Of a stretch of 64,000 nt of DNA, positions 11,780 through 23,889 are shown piece after piece. Made by a program: the position numbers and the translations under genes. This DNA comes from Anaeramoeba flamelloides (Eukaryota > Metamonada > Anaeramoebidae). The notes beneath the pieces were generated by a model, which was not told the origin of the DNA, ran no database searches, and saw nothing but the letters and a program-made list of their open reading frames with translations. Location of the stretch: the NCBI GenBank assembly GCA_027625915.1, contig JANTQA010000008.1, positions 6,007,501 to 6,071,500 on the forward strand, given 5' to 3'. Each line of letters begins with the position of its first letter. Within the stretch, counting starts at the first letter, position 1.

Positions 11780-12080
11780 GTTTTCAGAAAATGAACACGA
11801 GCAAAATAGTCGTTGTGATAAAATGCTACATATTTGCAAAAAGTATTGCAAATTAGAAATAGATAAGGATATTGATCATATTTTATGGAATCGTCAATTC
11901 TTTGAAGAAAATCGAAATTTTTGGTTTAAAGAATTAATTCAAATTAATTATGACAACAACATGAATAATATCAAAGATATCATTTAAAATTAAAGATCCT
12001 TTTTTTATCCTGTCATTTGTAAATGATTAAGAAAATTATCTTTTTTTATTAAAATATCTTTCAAAAATTTTAAGAATTCC
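11780..12080 (+). mobile_element. LINE remnant, RT C-terminal tail
   Basis: Reads HICKKYCKLEIDKDIDHIL, then WNRQFFEENRNFWFKELIQI. The spacing of the cysteines, the DIDHILW and the following aromatic-rich helix match the zinc-knuckle tail seen in the pieces at 1080-1225 and 38050-38170. It ends in an AAG-rich stretch that abuts palindrome cluster V. Confidence 0.5.
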
Positions 12081-12185
12081 GAAAGTGCCGTAGAGTGTAA
12101 AGTTTTTTTTTTTAATTTTAGAAATAAACTGAAAATTAAATAAATTTTTGTTTTATTTCTCAAAGTAGAAAAAACCTAACGGGTG
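12080..12185. repeat. Palindrome cluster V (single module A)
   Basis: Opens with AAGTGCCGTAGAGTG, carries one module A palindrome and closes with CCTAACGGG, the same layout as cluster IV at 1613-1710. Confidence 0.8.
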
Positions 12186-12221
12186 GAAAGGATTTCTTGA
12201 GATTTTTTATTTTATATGTTA

Positions 12222-12860
12222 ACTGCCCTAGGTTTTTTTGAGTTTTCTATTTATTTGTGAAGTGTTCGAGGTTTTTTTTGAGTTTTATATTTATTTGGAA
12301 AATCAATAGATTTTGGTTCGGTTTTTATTAAGGTTTTCTATTTTATTAGGAAAATCTATTGATTTTCTGAATAAAATAGAGGACCCCCAAAAAACCTAGA
12401 ACATTTCACAAATAAATAGAAAACTCAAAAAAAAACCTAAAGAAAGGTTATTGATCTTAAAAATGAAAAGAAAATACAAGAAAAAAGAAAGTAAATCAAT
12501 GAGTTTTCCAAATAAATCAAAAACCCAAGAAAACCTAACAGTACTTTTCCCAAATTAAAAAGAGTAGCGTAAAATCAAATATTTTCACCTGTTATTTTAA
12601 ATTGTGGAAAACCTAAAGTGCTATATCTATGTTTTTTTTTTAATTTTAGGAATAAAAAAAAATAATTAGAGAAATTTACTTTTAATCTTAAAATTAAAAA
12701 AAGCCCGGCGGCAATTTTCTTGTTTTTTTTGTTTTATCTGTAAAATTTATTGATTTTTGAAATAAACAGAACACTCAAAAAAGATATAACTGTACCTTTC
12801 TAGTATCCAAAGAATTGAAGAAAAGGAAAACTTCTATTTTATTTTTTCAAATTCTAGCAA
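12222..12860. repeat. Palindrome cluster VI (several nested C modules, B and A)
   Basis: Starts CCCTAGGTTTTTTTGAG. The border motif GAAGTGTTCGAGG appears inside the left arm of one module C and CCTAGAACATTTCAC inside its right arm, with a further C palindrome between them, so palindromes are stacked centre in centre. Modules A and B follow to about 12690, then increasingly diverged copies to about 12860. Confidence 0.75.
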
Positions 12861-13907
12861 GGTAAATGGGCATTTTTTGAATTCTTACTTTTGATTAGAA
12901 AATTAATTAATTTTCAACTTAATCCAAAAATTAAAAAATAAATAATTGTAATTTTTTTCTTTTTAGAAATATAACGAAAATTTAGGATTTTTTTTTTAAA
13001 TCAAAAATTTAAAAAAATAACTAATGAGTTTTTTCTTATAAAATTGGGACAATTTAACCACTGTAAGATGAAATAAATTTCCTCTGTGCGAAATGTAAAA
13101 AATAAAAAAATAAAAAGTCTCTGATTTATCAAATAATTATCGAACTGAGAATTTTTTTCATAAAATAACATTAAAAAAAATTTGTACATCATTAAAACAT
13201 CTAAAGAATAATAATAATACATTTTGTGACCAATTTGGAAACATTTTTGATTTTCCAAACTATTCTTTTCACCTTTTATCTTTTTATCTTTTTTTTTTTT
13301 TTTTTTTCTTTTTTCCAGTTATCTAATTTATTTCTTTAAGCATGAATAAGAATTTTTCAATAATTAATAAAAATTATTGTGGAGTTTGTTTATTAGATAA
13401 GTCTCTTACTATTAATTGTTGGTGATTAATCATCTTTGTGTTATTAAAATAAAAAAAATATTCAATTCAATTAGTTTTTTACTTTTGTTAAGAGAGTAAG
13501 TACACTTTTCATTTTTTTAGTGCCACCGTTTATGTAAAACTGAATACTTACAATCATTTGGTTAACAAAATAAACTCTATTTCAAAATCATTGTCCAATT
13601 AAAAATCAAATTTTAAAGAAAAATATTTTTAATAATTAAAGTTATCTATTATAATATAAAAATTTCGATTTTAATATTCAGTTCTATGCTCAAGAGATAT
13701 TTATTTTTTGTCTAAAAATACAATAAAAAAAAGTAAAAAAAAAACGTTAAAAAAAATTGGGATATTTATTTTGAAATAAGCATTACATAAAAAATAGAAA
13801 ATTTAAAAAATTAATAAACAGGATTTATCGATTCTCCTTCCATTTGAATAACTAAATATAACCCCCTTTTCAGAATTAAAACCAATTTTTTCATAAATTC
13901 ATCTGTT

Positions 13908-14109
13908 ACAGTCAGTTTCACATTTAAGGCACAATAAAAATCTCAACAAAAATAAAGGCACAATAAAACTCTCAAATTAAGGAACACAATTCAGATTCTA
14001 GTAAAACAATTTGCAAAAAAAAATTTTCCAAATTTTGTGCCTTGATTTGAGATTTTTTTGTGCCTTTAATTTCGTTGAAAGTTTGTATCTTAAATTTGAA
14101 ACTGACTAT
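13908..14109. mobile_element. MITE with ACAGTCAGTTTCA ends
   Basis: About 200 bases, nearly symmetrical: ACAGTCAGTTTCACATTTAA at the left and the inverse (TTAAATTTGAAACTGACT) at the right. Internal GGCACAATAAAA / TTTTTTGTGCC inverted motifs recur. A related interior (TTTTGCACCTTAATTTGAAG) is seen at 6700-6760. Confidence 0.7.
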
Positions 14110-15220
14110 ACTTTTTTCCGATTTTTCATTTTCATTTTCCATTTTAACACAAAACGTTGAGGAAAAAATAAATAAGAGAAAAAATGAATATTTTCAAACT
14201 CTTCATTGTGAGGGGAAAATCTTTTAAAACAATACAAAAGCAATTCAAAATTCAAATGTAACATGGACCATGTATTATAAAATTTCGTTTACATCGATAT
14301 TTTAATAAATACTAGAGTGGAATATATCCTTCTATAATATATTTATATACACACTAAAAAATGGAAATCTAAAAAAATGAAAAAATTATTCAGAAAAAAT
14401 AAATAAATATCTTTTATTTCTTGATCTGATCTGTATCATTTGATATAATTACCGTTTATATCTTTGAAAAAAGATCTAAATTTTCATTTAACTTTCCTAA
14501 AAATTTCACTTTCCAAGTATTAATCACATAAACATCAAGTTCCCAATTCTAAAAAGGGGGAAATTAATGATTTAAAATTGTTTACAGTTGAAAAATTAGA
14601 TTATTAATAAAATATTTTTTTTCGAAAGCTGAATGATATTTTTGTTCCATCTATTAAGAAACAAAAATTAGTTCTTCTTCGATTGGTTTTATTTTGAATT
14701 CTATCTGGAAATAATTTTATTAGTGAAATTTTTGATTGACAAATTACTTGTTTATTTTTAATCAATTCCCAAAATGAATTTACAAATTCCTATTTTCATT
14801 TAATTCATTTATTTCGAGTTTTATTTCAGTAAAATATGGTATTTTTTGGGTTCTTCTTCGGAAATAGGGATTTATTGGTTATATTTATTTGTTTTGACAA
14901 TTATTTATTTTCCATTAAAATTAGAACGAAAAATAATTTCTAAATTCTGATTGTAATTTTTTCTTATATTTTTCTTTTCTTTTGGGTTGAATAATTTATA
15001 AGTGTTTGTTTGATTACCAGTATTCAACCTCTCTATTTTAATTTTTGAAATAGTATTCTTTATTTTGGTATTGTTTGATAAAAATATTTGTAAAAAGAAT
15101 TTTGAAAGGAAATTTGTCAAAAAATTCTTTTGTTAAAAAAATAATAAATAGTAATGGGGAGAGAAATTTAAGTAAATAAATTGGTTGTATTTACTATTTG
15201 TTTGAAAATAAATGAAACAA

Positions 15221-15391
15221 AATTTTCATTCGGCTTTCCAAAAAAAGATTTTAAAATCATAGAAAATTTCAAATTTTTTAATTCTTAAAATCAGCTTAAA
15301 TTATTAATTTACCTTTTAGAATTGCAAACTTTGATGATTTATATTAATTATTGAAATATATTTTATTTTGGGTAAGCTGAATGAAAATTTT
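15221..15391. mobile_element. Short MITE with TTTTCATTCGGCTTTCC ends
   Basis: AATTTTCATTCGGCTTTCCA at the left, with the inverse AAGCTGAATGAAAATTTT at the right. Related single ends occur at about 14505-14640 and 21320-21480, so this is one copy of a small family. Confidence 0.6.
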
Positions 15392-16130
15392 GATCTTTTT
15401 GTTTTACAAATAACAGTATACAAATTAAGAAGATAACGAAAAGCAATCTTTGAAAAATATATTATTACGTCTATTTTTTTTTCTTTCAAGAAATGTATTT
15501 GGAAAGAAGATCTTTCTAGTTTGGCCTTTTCAAAAAGAAAATTTGTTTCAAATACACATCTTTTTGGGTCTATTTTTTTTTTGGTTTACTCTTTGATTAA
15601 TTTGAATCCTTGATATAAACCCATTTCTCGATCCAAAATCAAATTTAATAAAATCAAAATTTTATTAAAAAAAAATGTTCCAAAAAATCGAAAAATGAAA
15701 GATTCAACTCTGAATTACTTTGGTTCTTTTTCTTTACAAATAGAGTAGTGGATGGTGTTTTGGTTTCAAAGTTTCAATATCTTGTCGTACTAAAAAAATA
15801 TTTTTCAATAAGGTTCACACAAATAAAATTTTGCAAAATGATAAAATGTTTTTACTTCCTTAAGGGTAAAATTCCTAATTTAAGGTATTTGACTTTTTGG
15901 AGCTGAGAAATGATATACTTGGTTCTAATAATAAGACTTTAGTTTGAAAATAAGTTTAAAGTAACAACATTGCAAACTTTTTATATTTTGTTTAAAAGTG
16001 AAATAAGAAAAGTAGTTAAATATTTTTTTAAATTACTGTTTATTTCTGGAAAGTTACAATTTGGAGCCAAAAAAAAGGTGGTTGAATGAAGAGTTTATCA
16101 TCAAAAGAAGAGATATAATAAAAAAAGAAA

Positions 16131-16191
16131 ACCCTGCGCGGGGTTCGAACCCGCGACATTCAGATTAAGAGTCTGACGCTCTTCACTCCTA
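16131..16191 (-). tRNA. tRNA-Lys(CTT)-like, 5' end missing
   Basis: On the minus strand the sequence holds GAGC (3' side of the D stem), an anticodon arm TCAGA-CTCTTAA-TCTGA with anticodon CTT, and a T arm GCGGG-TTCGAAC-CCCGC. It ends with the acceptor 3' strand GCAGGGT followed by TTTTCTTTTTTT, a plausible RNA polymerase III terminator. The expected 5' acceptor strand (ACCCTGC or similar) and the 5' side of the D arm are not found upstream; that sequence is unrelated. The anticodon and T arms are perfect, so the loss is recent, or the piece is a tRNA-derived fragment. Confidence 0.7.
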
Positions 16192-16755
16192 GGAAACCAT
16201 CAAAAAATAGGCATCATAGATTGGTACAACCAAAGTACCAGAGAGGAAAAGGAATCCCAGGTCATTAATTAAATTAGAATTAATGAAGAACCTGATTTAA
16301 AGAGTATTTCTATGATCGATCTTCTTCGAGTTTTAAGAAGTGTTCATTTTTCTTTTCATTTGAGAATTTCGAAGGTTTTTCAAGCTTCAAAAAAGTCAGA
16401 TAAAAATTTGGTTTAGTGGAGTTTTAAAAATTAAAACTTCCATTTAAGGGAAAGTTATGGTGCAACATATGATTGATTATCCTGAGAAACGACTATTAAA
16501 AAAAAAATATAGAAATATGTTTCCCAGGACCTTCCCAAGTTCTCCCAATTTTTGCCAGGTATTTTTTTGAGAAAAAATCGACTGGCATATATTGGGAGAA
16601 CCCGTGAAAAAGTTTAAAATACAATTCTATGTTAATTTCACCAAAATGTCAATTTTAACAAAAAAAATTAAGTAACCACATTTGGAAAAATCTAAAGAAC
16701 TCAATTTGTTTCATTCACTTTGAGTTCAAGACTGATCAAATTTTTTTTTATTACC

Positions 16756-17615
16756 ATTGTGAAAAAAATTTGGTTCATTAAAAAAAATTGGGTCAGTCAA
16801 AAATTTGTTTTCGTTTTTTAAATAGCAAATATTAGCAAAATGATTTTTGATCAAAGTAAAATTTTATGAACAAATCTTACATTTAAGAAAAACCAAAGTC
16901 ACTATCAATAATAATTTTCAAAGGCAAAATTATTTCGTTGTATTTTGTGCTTATAGAATTACTGTGGAACTCTAAAAAACAAAAATTTATCTTTAATGGT
17001 AAATTTTACTAAAAATGTTGATTTTTTTTATTAGATTACATTCCAAGATCTAGTTAATCATTGTTTGGGAAGACCAAAAATTAATAACCGTTTTAAATTA
17101 AGGTTTGTCTAAGGGGATTTTAAGAATTTAAATGGTTTCTGAAATCTTGATATTTCGGTATTTTGAAGTTTTGATTGTAAACATTAGTGGATAACAATCT
17201 CTTTCGAAAAAACATCTTTTTTGGAAGATTTTATAATTCAATTTGATTTAAAAGGTTATTTAAGATTAACCGTGATAAATTTGCGTTCATTAACAATGAT
17301 AAATATCTTATTGAATTAATAGATTTTAATATTTCCTATTAAATATTTCTCTTATTTTTAGTAAAGTTGACAATTAAAAATCATTTTTTTTTTTTTTAGA
17401 GTTCCACAGTAATTTTAAAAGGTTAAAATGCAGCAAGATAATTTTGCCTTTGAAAATTATTATTGATAGTGACTTTGGTTTTTCTTAAATGTAAGATTTG
17501 TTCATAAAATTTTACTTTGATCAAAAATCATTTTGCTAATATTTACTATTTAAAAAACGAAAACAAATTTTTGACTTACCCAATTTTTTTTAGTGACCCA
17601 AATTTTTTTCACAAT
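16756..17615. mobile_element. Foldback element with ~220-bp inverted arms
   Basis: Left arm 16756-16979 and right arm 17397-17615 are inverted copies with few differences. Examples are CCAAAGTCACTATCAATAAT on the left and ATTATTGATAGTGACTTTGG on the right; the inner ends read TTACTGTGGAACTCT and AGAGTTCCACAGTAA. The 415-base spacer has no coding capacity. Confidence 0.85.
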
Positions 17616-18422
17616 CGTTAAAAATTATTTTTGTTCGAGTTTTTTTATTTGACAAAAAAATGTTTTTCAAATAAAAAAAGTAAGACTAAAGTCACCCAAA
17701 CTTCGTATTTATTTGAATGCTGGGATCAAATTATTAATGAAATCCAAAATTTGTGATCAGTAAAAATGATTTTTTATTATTTTTACTTTTAAAAAATTTC
17801 TTTTTTGAAAATTTTGAGAGAAGGTTGAATTATTTTATTGGCCACATTATAATTTAAACTTCGCTTAAAATTATCAATAGAATTCAACTGTTCAATGAAG
17901 CAAAAATATTTTTTAAATGCAGCTTTTTGATCCGGCGAAAAAGTTTACAAATATTCAATGTGAAGACGAAGTGGGTGAAATAGATTAATTTAAAAATTAC
18001 AAGTTGGGAATGGACTCAAGTTAAATATGGTGAAATTGTTACTAGGTGATAAAAGCTGGTAGTAATAATACCATGTTTTTATTGCTAATTTTTTCTCTTC
18101 TTCTTTTACTTTATTTTTTTTTGTCTTAACTTTTCAATTTCTTAAAAATAAATTAAAATTGTTTTTTGTTTAAATTTTCATTTTGATCTGTGATTTTATT
18201 TGTGATTTGAGAGTTCTTAAGTGTTATTTTTTTTTGAATTATTGTTGTAAAAGTTTTGATTTTTTTGTTAGTTTTAATAATAAGATTAGTGTTATTGATT
18301 GAGTAATTTTGTTTATGTTTGTCAAGAAATTTCACTTCTCCAGATCAAAATTAATTTTTCCTTTGAGGGGGTAATTTGAGTTTTTTATGTTTCCCACTTT
18401 TTTCCCAGTTTGGGGAAATAAA

Positions 18423-18454
<32 letters not shown>

Positions 18455-20462
18455 AGAAAATTAAATTTATTTTTTGTACCAGATAGAGAACTTTCGCCAA
18501 TGGGTAGGTTAATAAAAGAGGCTTAGTATTAAGATAGGGCATAACAGTTCCAATTTACCCTTCAATTTCAATCGTACTCGGTACCTAATATTTTGCCAAA
18601 AAAAAACATTTTTTAGCAGGATCTTTGACAATTTTTCCCTTTTTTTGCCAAAAGATCCCATTTTATCCCTCCCAAAATAAAGATAATTTGGAACATTTGA
18701 AATTTAGATTTTTATTTTTACATCCTATCCTTCTTTCAGTGAATATATTTTGTTCACTGGGTTCTATTGAGTCTTGTTTTTACTTTTAGGTGAGGATTGT
18801 AAAATTATAGCTATTGAAAAAGTGAATAGAAAATTGGAAAAAATGAAAAGTCTTTTTCTTTTTTTTTCTTTTTTTTTTTTAAATTTATTTTTTGACTCGT
18901 AACATTTTCCACTATACTGATCCAACATGAACAATAATCTTGTTAATGTTCTTAAATTAATTAGTGGAAACATTTTTTGTTTCCAATGGATCAAATTCAA
19001 AAAATTAAAATTTTTCCTAGCAGTGTACCGATTGAGCTAGCAAGGCTAAGTACATTTTTGACGTTATTTAAAAGTTATTAAATTGTCATTTCTTCAAACT
19101 TGTGAAAAAAATCAAAAATTTCTTTCTTATAATTTTGTACCTAATATGAAACATATATTTACTTTTACAATCGTCAAATAACCATATCAATATATACACG
19201 TCACACTAAAAGCTCAAAAAACATTACAATACAATAAAACATCCTATGCAACTCAATAAAATAAACAAAACCCTTGATAATATCCTAGACAAAAACTTTT
19301 CTGAAGAAAAAAATATCAAATATTTTGGTATTTTACAACCTCATAACAAATTGAAAATATTGACGATACTTAAACTCAGACTGAACATTTCTAAAAGCTT
19401 TTCTGCATATGTTATATATTTACGGGAACAAAAACAGTATTCACAATGATAATACATCAAACTAAAAAATATAGTACAATATTTGTATTAGAATTAACAA
19501 TTGGAAAAAAATTTCACTTCATTTTCCAGATTTTTCTTTTAGAATTGGAATTTTCAAAGAAATAAACTGCAGTTTCTCTATTTGTGTGTGAAAAGGGATG
19601 TTAAATATAAAATTTTTTCCAATTTCTATTTCTAATACCAACAAAAATCGGAAAACCCAAATTGGCAAGTTGATTTATGTAATTTGGATTTTTCTTCAAA
19701 TTCTTTTTTACATCAAAAAGGGTAGGTAACTGATCCTTTTTTATTTTGAAAAATATCTTTTTGAAAAATCATACTTTTGTGTTTTTCTAGTTTTTTTTGG
19801 AACAACTAATAACAAAACATAATTCAATAACACATTGGGAAAAAATAAGATCTGTTACCTTACCTAATAAGAGCTAAAACAAGAAATTCCTCCTCGAACA
19901 AAAATAAATTGCAAAAAATAGTATTTAATTTCTCAAAATGTTCAAACTTTTTTGGTTTATTTTACTATTTTGTGAATATTTTTTTTTAACTTAACTTTGA
20001 AGAAATTTTAACATTCTAAATCCAAAAAACACATGTGTATAGTTGACTTTCCTTCTACCCTTTCTTCAGATATGTTTTAAAAGTAAAGTTAATAGATTTA
20101 CAAAACTGGAAAATACTCCAAAAAGTTTTACTAAATTTTTGAATTTATTGCTGTTTAAAATTGACTCTGACACAAACTTCTGGCAACTGTCTCATTTTTT
20201 TAAGAAAATGTGAACAAAAACAACTCTGATCGAATATTGAAAATTCTTTTTTTCATACACATAGACAAATTTTATTTTTAACCATCCTTTTTCAGAATAG
20301 TTTCTTTTTTAGAACAAAAACAATCAAACCCAAACCAAAAAACAAGTTTTCAAAAACCCAAGTTCTGTTTTGAACAATTTGATGATCATTTTTTGTTTTC
20401 TTTTTGTGCCAAATCACAGATCTTATCAAAACTAAAGAACACACAAACTTTTCCAATTCCAA

Positions 20463-21254
20463 ATGACTGGAATTATCGATGGTATCTCACTTTTAGGTGA
20501 TCTTATTTTACCGCGTTTGTCTTCACTAAAAAATAAAAAGAAGTCAAATACGGTTGAAATTAAGTTCCAGTCTGATGACAAATACCACCTTGATTCTGTA
20601 TTAAAAAAAAAATACAGCTCTACAGTGCCCTTTACTTATGGTGAGTGCAATATTGACCAAGGTATGTCTCAAATACAATTAGACGAATGTTTTTTCTTTT
20701 TGGTTTTCCTTAAATTTTTTTTTTCCAATCAAAACATCAAAACAACAAAACAAAAAATGAAAATTCGCTTTTAATTTTACACAAAACGAAAACAAAATTG
20801 CAAAAAAAAATAGAGCTAAAATTTCCAACTTGTGTTCCTGAAATACCAAAATTTATGCAACAAATTATGGAACCTCCAAGTGGAATATTTTTACCAGGCT
20901 TCGATATTCATGGATATGAAAAACGAATCAAAAAAAAACCATTTATTAATTTTATTCCTCATATCTTTTCCAGAAAGGTGTCTCCTCTTCGGTACGTTCA
21001 ATTTGTATTTATTTCTCTTTTAATTGAAAAAACAAAAAACAAAAAACAAAAAACAAAAAACAAAAAACAAAAAACAAAAAACACAACTAAAAAAAACAAA
21101 AAGGTTGATTTGACAAATGTTAAAGGAATTTTGTGACCACCCCACAAATAACTTTTCTAGTGTCAAAAAAAGCTGTGGTAAACAACTTTTTAAAATCCTT
21201 GTCAAAAAAGAGTTTGAAAAATTTCTTTTGGTTTCTATTATGCTACCAAAATAA
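20463..21254 (+). CDS. Orphan protein of 149 residues, three exons
   Basis: Exons 20463-20640, 20814-20991 and 21161-21254. Donors are GTGAGT and GTACGT, acceptors AATAG and TCTAG; phases 1 and 2 match and the exons sum to 450 bases including TAA. The product begins MTGIIDGISLLGDLILPRLS, then a basic stretch, VPFTYELKFPTCVPEIPKFM, PSGIFLPGFDIHGYEKR and a basic C-terminus with SCGKQLFKILVKKEF. The first 20 residues are mildly hydrophobic but do not look like a classical signal peptide. I recognise no domain. Support is the coherent exon structure and the higher GC of the exons against the introns; exon 3 rests on phase agreement only. Confidence 0.6.
21027..21082. repeat. (CAAAAAA)n in intron 2 of the orphan gene
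   Basis: Eight copies of the 7-base unit soon after the GTACGT donor, the same unit as at 10108-10193. Confidence 0.95.
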
Positions 21255-21794
21255 AAAAAAAGAAATTTCAAAATTAATCCAACTTCCTGTGAATTGTAAA
21301 ATAAAAAGATCAAAATTTTCATTCAACTTTCCAAAATAATCACCTCTCGAAAGAAATAAAACAAACCATCAAAAGCCCCAACAATAAAAGGAAATTAATA
21401 ATTTAAGCTTCTCGAAAGATTATTAAAAATTAGAAATTTTATAGGATAAAAACCTTTTTTTTTGGAAAGCTAATTGCAAAATCTGTTCCATTTGTTTTGC
21501 AACAAATAGTATCGTAAATTGTGTTACTAATTGGAAACAATTCAGTTTTTTTGATTTATTAGGGGTATAATCATTGTAGTGATATTTTTCGTTTTAAGGG
21601 ACTAGTCTCTATTATTTTTTTTTTGACCAATTTCTAAATAAGGAACCCTGATCTGGAAATATGTTTAATATTGAAAATAAACAGGGGTTTTCAAATCGAG
21701 GTAATTGGCAAAAAATTTTCTCAATTTCTATTTAATTTAGCTAAATAAATTTAATAGAGATTATTCCCTTAAAAAAATATTTTATTGAATGAAT

Positions 21795-23034
21795 GTTTAC
21801 AATCCCTGAAATTTGAATAAAGATTGTCTTGTGTTGGGTCTGGCGACTTGTTATTTTGGCTATTAGCTGATCGATCTTGGACTCACTATGAGCTTTAATA
21901 ATGTTAAAAAAGACAATTTTTGACAATTTATTTTTTTCTTTCAAAATCTGAATTTACGAGTGTAAGACTAATAAACTCTTTTTCAAACAAAAGGGCACAC
22001 ATCCCAAATCATCAATACCATCGAATTTGATTGTTAATTATTCATTTTTTCATTTTTCATTTTTTTCTTTATGGATATTGAACAGTTGGAAAATCAAAAA
22101 GCAAGATAAGAAAAAACCAATTAGGAAATAATCTACCAGTGTGTAAAAATGGAAACAGTATAAGTTTGATTTCGAATGAGCTAGATGTATGAATTAAGAA
22201 AAAATGATATTGGATTGAAACATGGAACAAAAGAACAGAGAAATAAAGAAAAACAATTCAAACAAAATACCCAGACGAATTGAGACTTTATCTTGAAAAT
22301 GATACTTTAAAGAACAAAAGTTTGACTTGTCAAGAATTATTAATAAAATGTAGAGAATTTTTTCTCAATTCACCTTGTTCAAAAGTTTTTATTGATTTTA
22401 TCATTTTTTTTCTTTACAATTTGCAAAACGAGATTTCTCATTTCAAATAAAAGGGAAACCATATTTTTAAAATATTGAATTTTAATTTTTATTGTTTTGT
22501 TTTAATGGGTTTTAAAGATTCAGTTGAGTGTTTTTTTTTTTATGTTTTAAAGCATTTCTTAGATTTTAGAATGATACTCTAATTAATTTGATTCAATTAG
22601 GAATAATTCTTGAATTTTTTTGTGCCTTTTTATTTGAAAAAGAGTTTAGATTCGTGGGTAGGTATTTAAGAATGGATTTGGATTTTTAAGTTTCCAATTG
22701 AAATATTTATTTCACCTTTGCTCAATTACCTAAAAATAGAAAAATAAATCTTTTAAAAGCTTCAAATAAAACAAAAACTAATTAAAAATTTCAATTGTCA
22801 ACCCAAAACTCACATTTTATTTGATTAAATAAATTACCTTTTAATCTCTTAACTTTACTCTCATAAATTCTGATTTTTGGAAAAAAAAATTTCAAAATTT
22901 CAATTTTTTACTCTCTATTGAGCCACTATTAAAATCCATACAAAGTCGAAGATCGATCAGAAAAGAGCCAAAATAACAAGTCCCCAGACTCAACACAAAA
23001 TAACCTTTATTCAAATTTCAGGGATTGTAAAACT
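21795..23034 (+). mobile_element. Decayed DNA transposon with ~115-bp terminal inverted repeats
   Basis: Left TIR 21795-21905 and right TIR 22920-23034 are inverted copies (ACAATCCCTGAAATTTGAAT and ATTCAAATTTCAGGGATTGT). The interior, in the plus direction, starts ATGGATATTGAACAGTTGG near 22073 and contains YPDELRLYLENDTLKNKSLT, then CQELLIKCREFF and NSPCSKVFIDFI. Stops and frame changes interrupt it. A second copy of this interior lies inverted at 35560-36172. The coded stretch resembles a short N-terminal DNA-binding region of a transposase, but the superfamily is not identified. Confidence 0.6.
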
Positions 23035-23499
23035 TAATGGATTATCTCCACTCTAGATCCACCATATTATGAACGGTTGCTGAAATTGAGGAACATGATA
23101 TTAGTACTCCATGTTTCGAATGACTCGAAAAAATCTTTTATAATTATTATTGAAGATAAATTATTAGATTTTTTTACGAAGGATCTCAATTAAAAATTGT
23201 CATTTTGGAGATTTTTTTTTTAATTACTTTCCAAATCTAACAATAGAAATCAAAATAATATTATTTCGGTATCTAATAATTCATATTTAGAACTTCACAA
23301 AAGAAAACCATTTTTTCAATATTTTAATTCTCAAGGCTTACTCAATAATCATCAACATAAAAAACCAAAGACTGATTCTTCTTATCCCCCCTTTTATAAA
23401 ATAATTTGAGTTTTTCAATATATTTCCAATGATATGTGAGAATTATTTGTCAAAAAAATCTATTTGTTAATTATTTGATTTTTTAAAAAAATCGAATTG

Positions 23500-23885
23500 T
23501 TTTTTATTTTGAATTCTGGAAAAGCACCATTATGTTTTTTTTAATTTTTGTTTTGATTACAAAATCAACAAATATTCGAAACAAAAACAAGAATTTAAAA
23601 AAACCATCTTGATGTTTTTTTTAATTTTAGAAAGAATGATGAAAAATTCAAGAAATTTTCTTTTTAATATCTGAAATTAAAAAAAAAAATGCACCCTTCA
23701 GGTTTTCCAGAATTTAAAAGAATTGAGTAAAAACGATTTTTCTATCTATTTCTTTTGAATTCTGAAAAATTGTCGTTAGGTTTTCATGAGTTTTCTGTTT
23801 ATTTGGAAAAGAAATAGAGTTTACAAATAAAACAGAAAACAACAAGAAAACCTAGTCACTCCACGACACTTGACGGCATTCTATT
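23500..23885. repeat. Palindrome cluster VII (diverged A, B, then C)
   Basis: Begins with half a B module, then two diverged A-type palindromes, a B module (23698-23770) and a C module starting TGTCGTTAGGTTTTCATGAG. It closes with CCTAGTCACTCCACGACAC and TTGACGGCATTC, the expected right border. A decayed LINE piece follows directly. Confidence 0.75.
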
Positions 23886-23889
23886 ACAC

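Larger units (their letters stand above)
11436..20462. other. 9 kb intergenic interval dominated by repeats
   Basis: Contains a LINE piece, palindrome clusters V and VI, several inverted-repeat elements and a tRNA-Lys fragment, each listed separately. A small open stretch at about 11568-11700 (MNRNMPLWTPLSHFEK) has higher GC than its surroundings but no recognisable domain. Nothing else looks coding. Confidence 0.5.

Noticed and set aside
16131-16330. tRNA-derived SINE on the minus strand
   Set aside because: The T arm is followed directly by a terminator-like T run, with no body, tail or target duplication; a truncated tRNA gene is simpler.
18764-19000. Minus-strand frame MNLIHWKQKMFPLINLRTLT
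   Set aside because: Short, runs into a lysine homopolymer, and resembles no family; kept out for lack of support.
19246-19449. 67-codon plus-strand open frame beginning MQLNKINKTLDNIL
   Set aside because: Composition like the surrounding DNA and no recognisable homology or exon partner.
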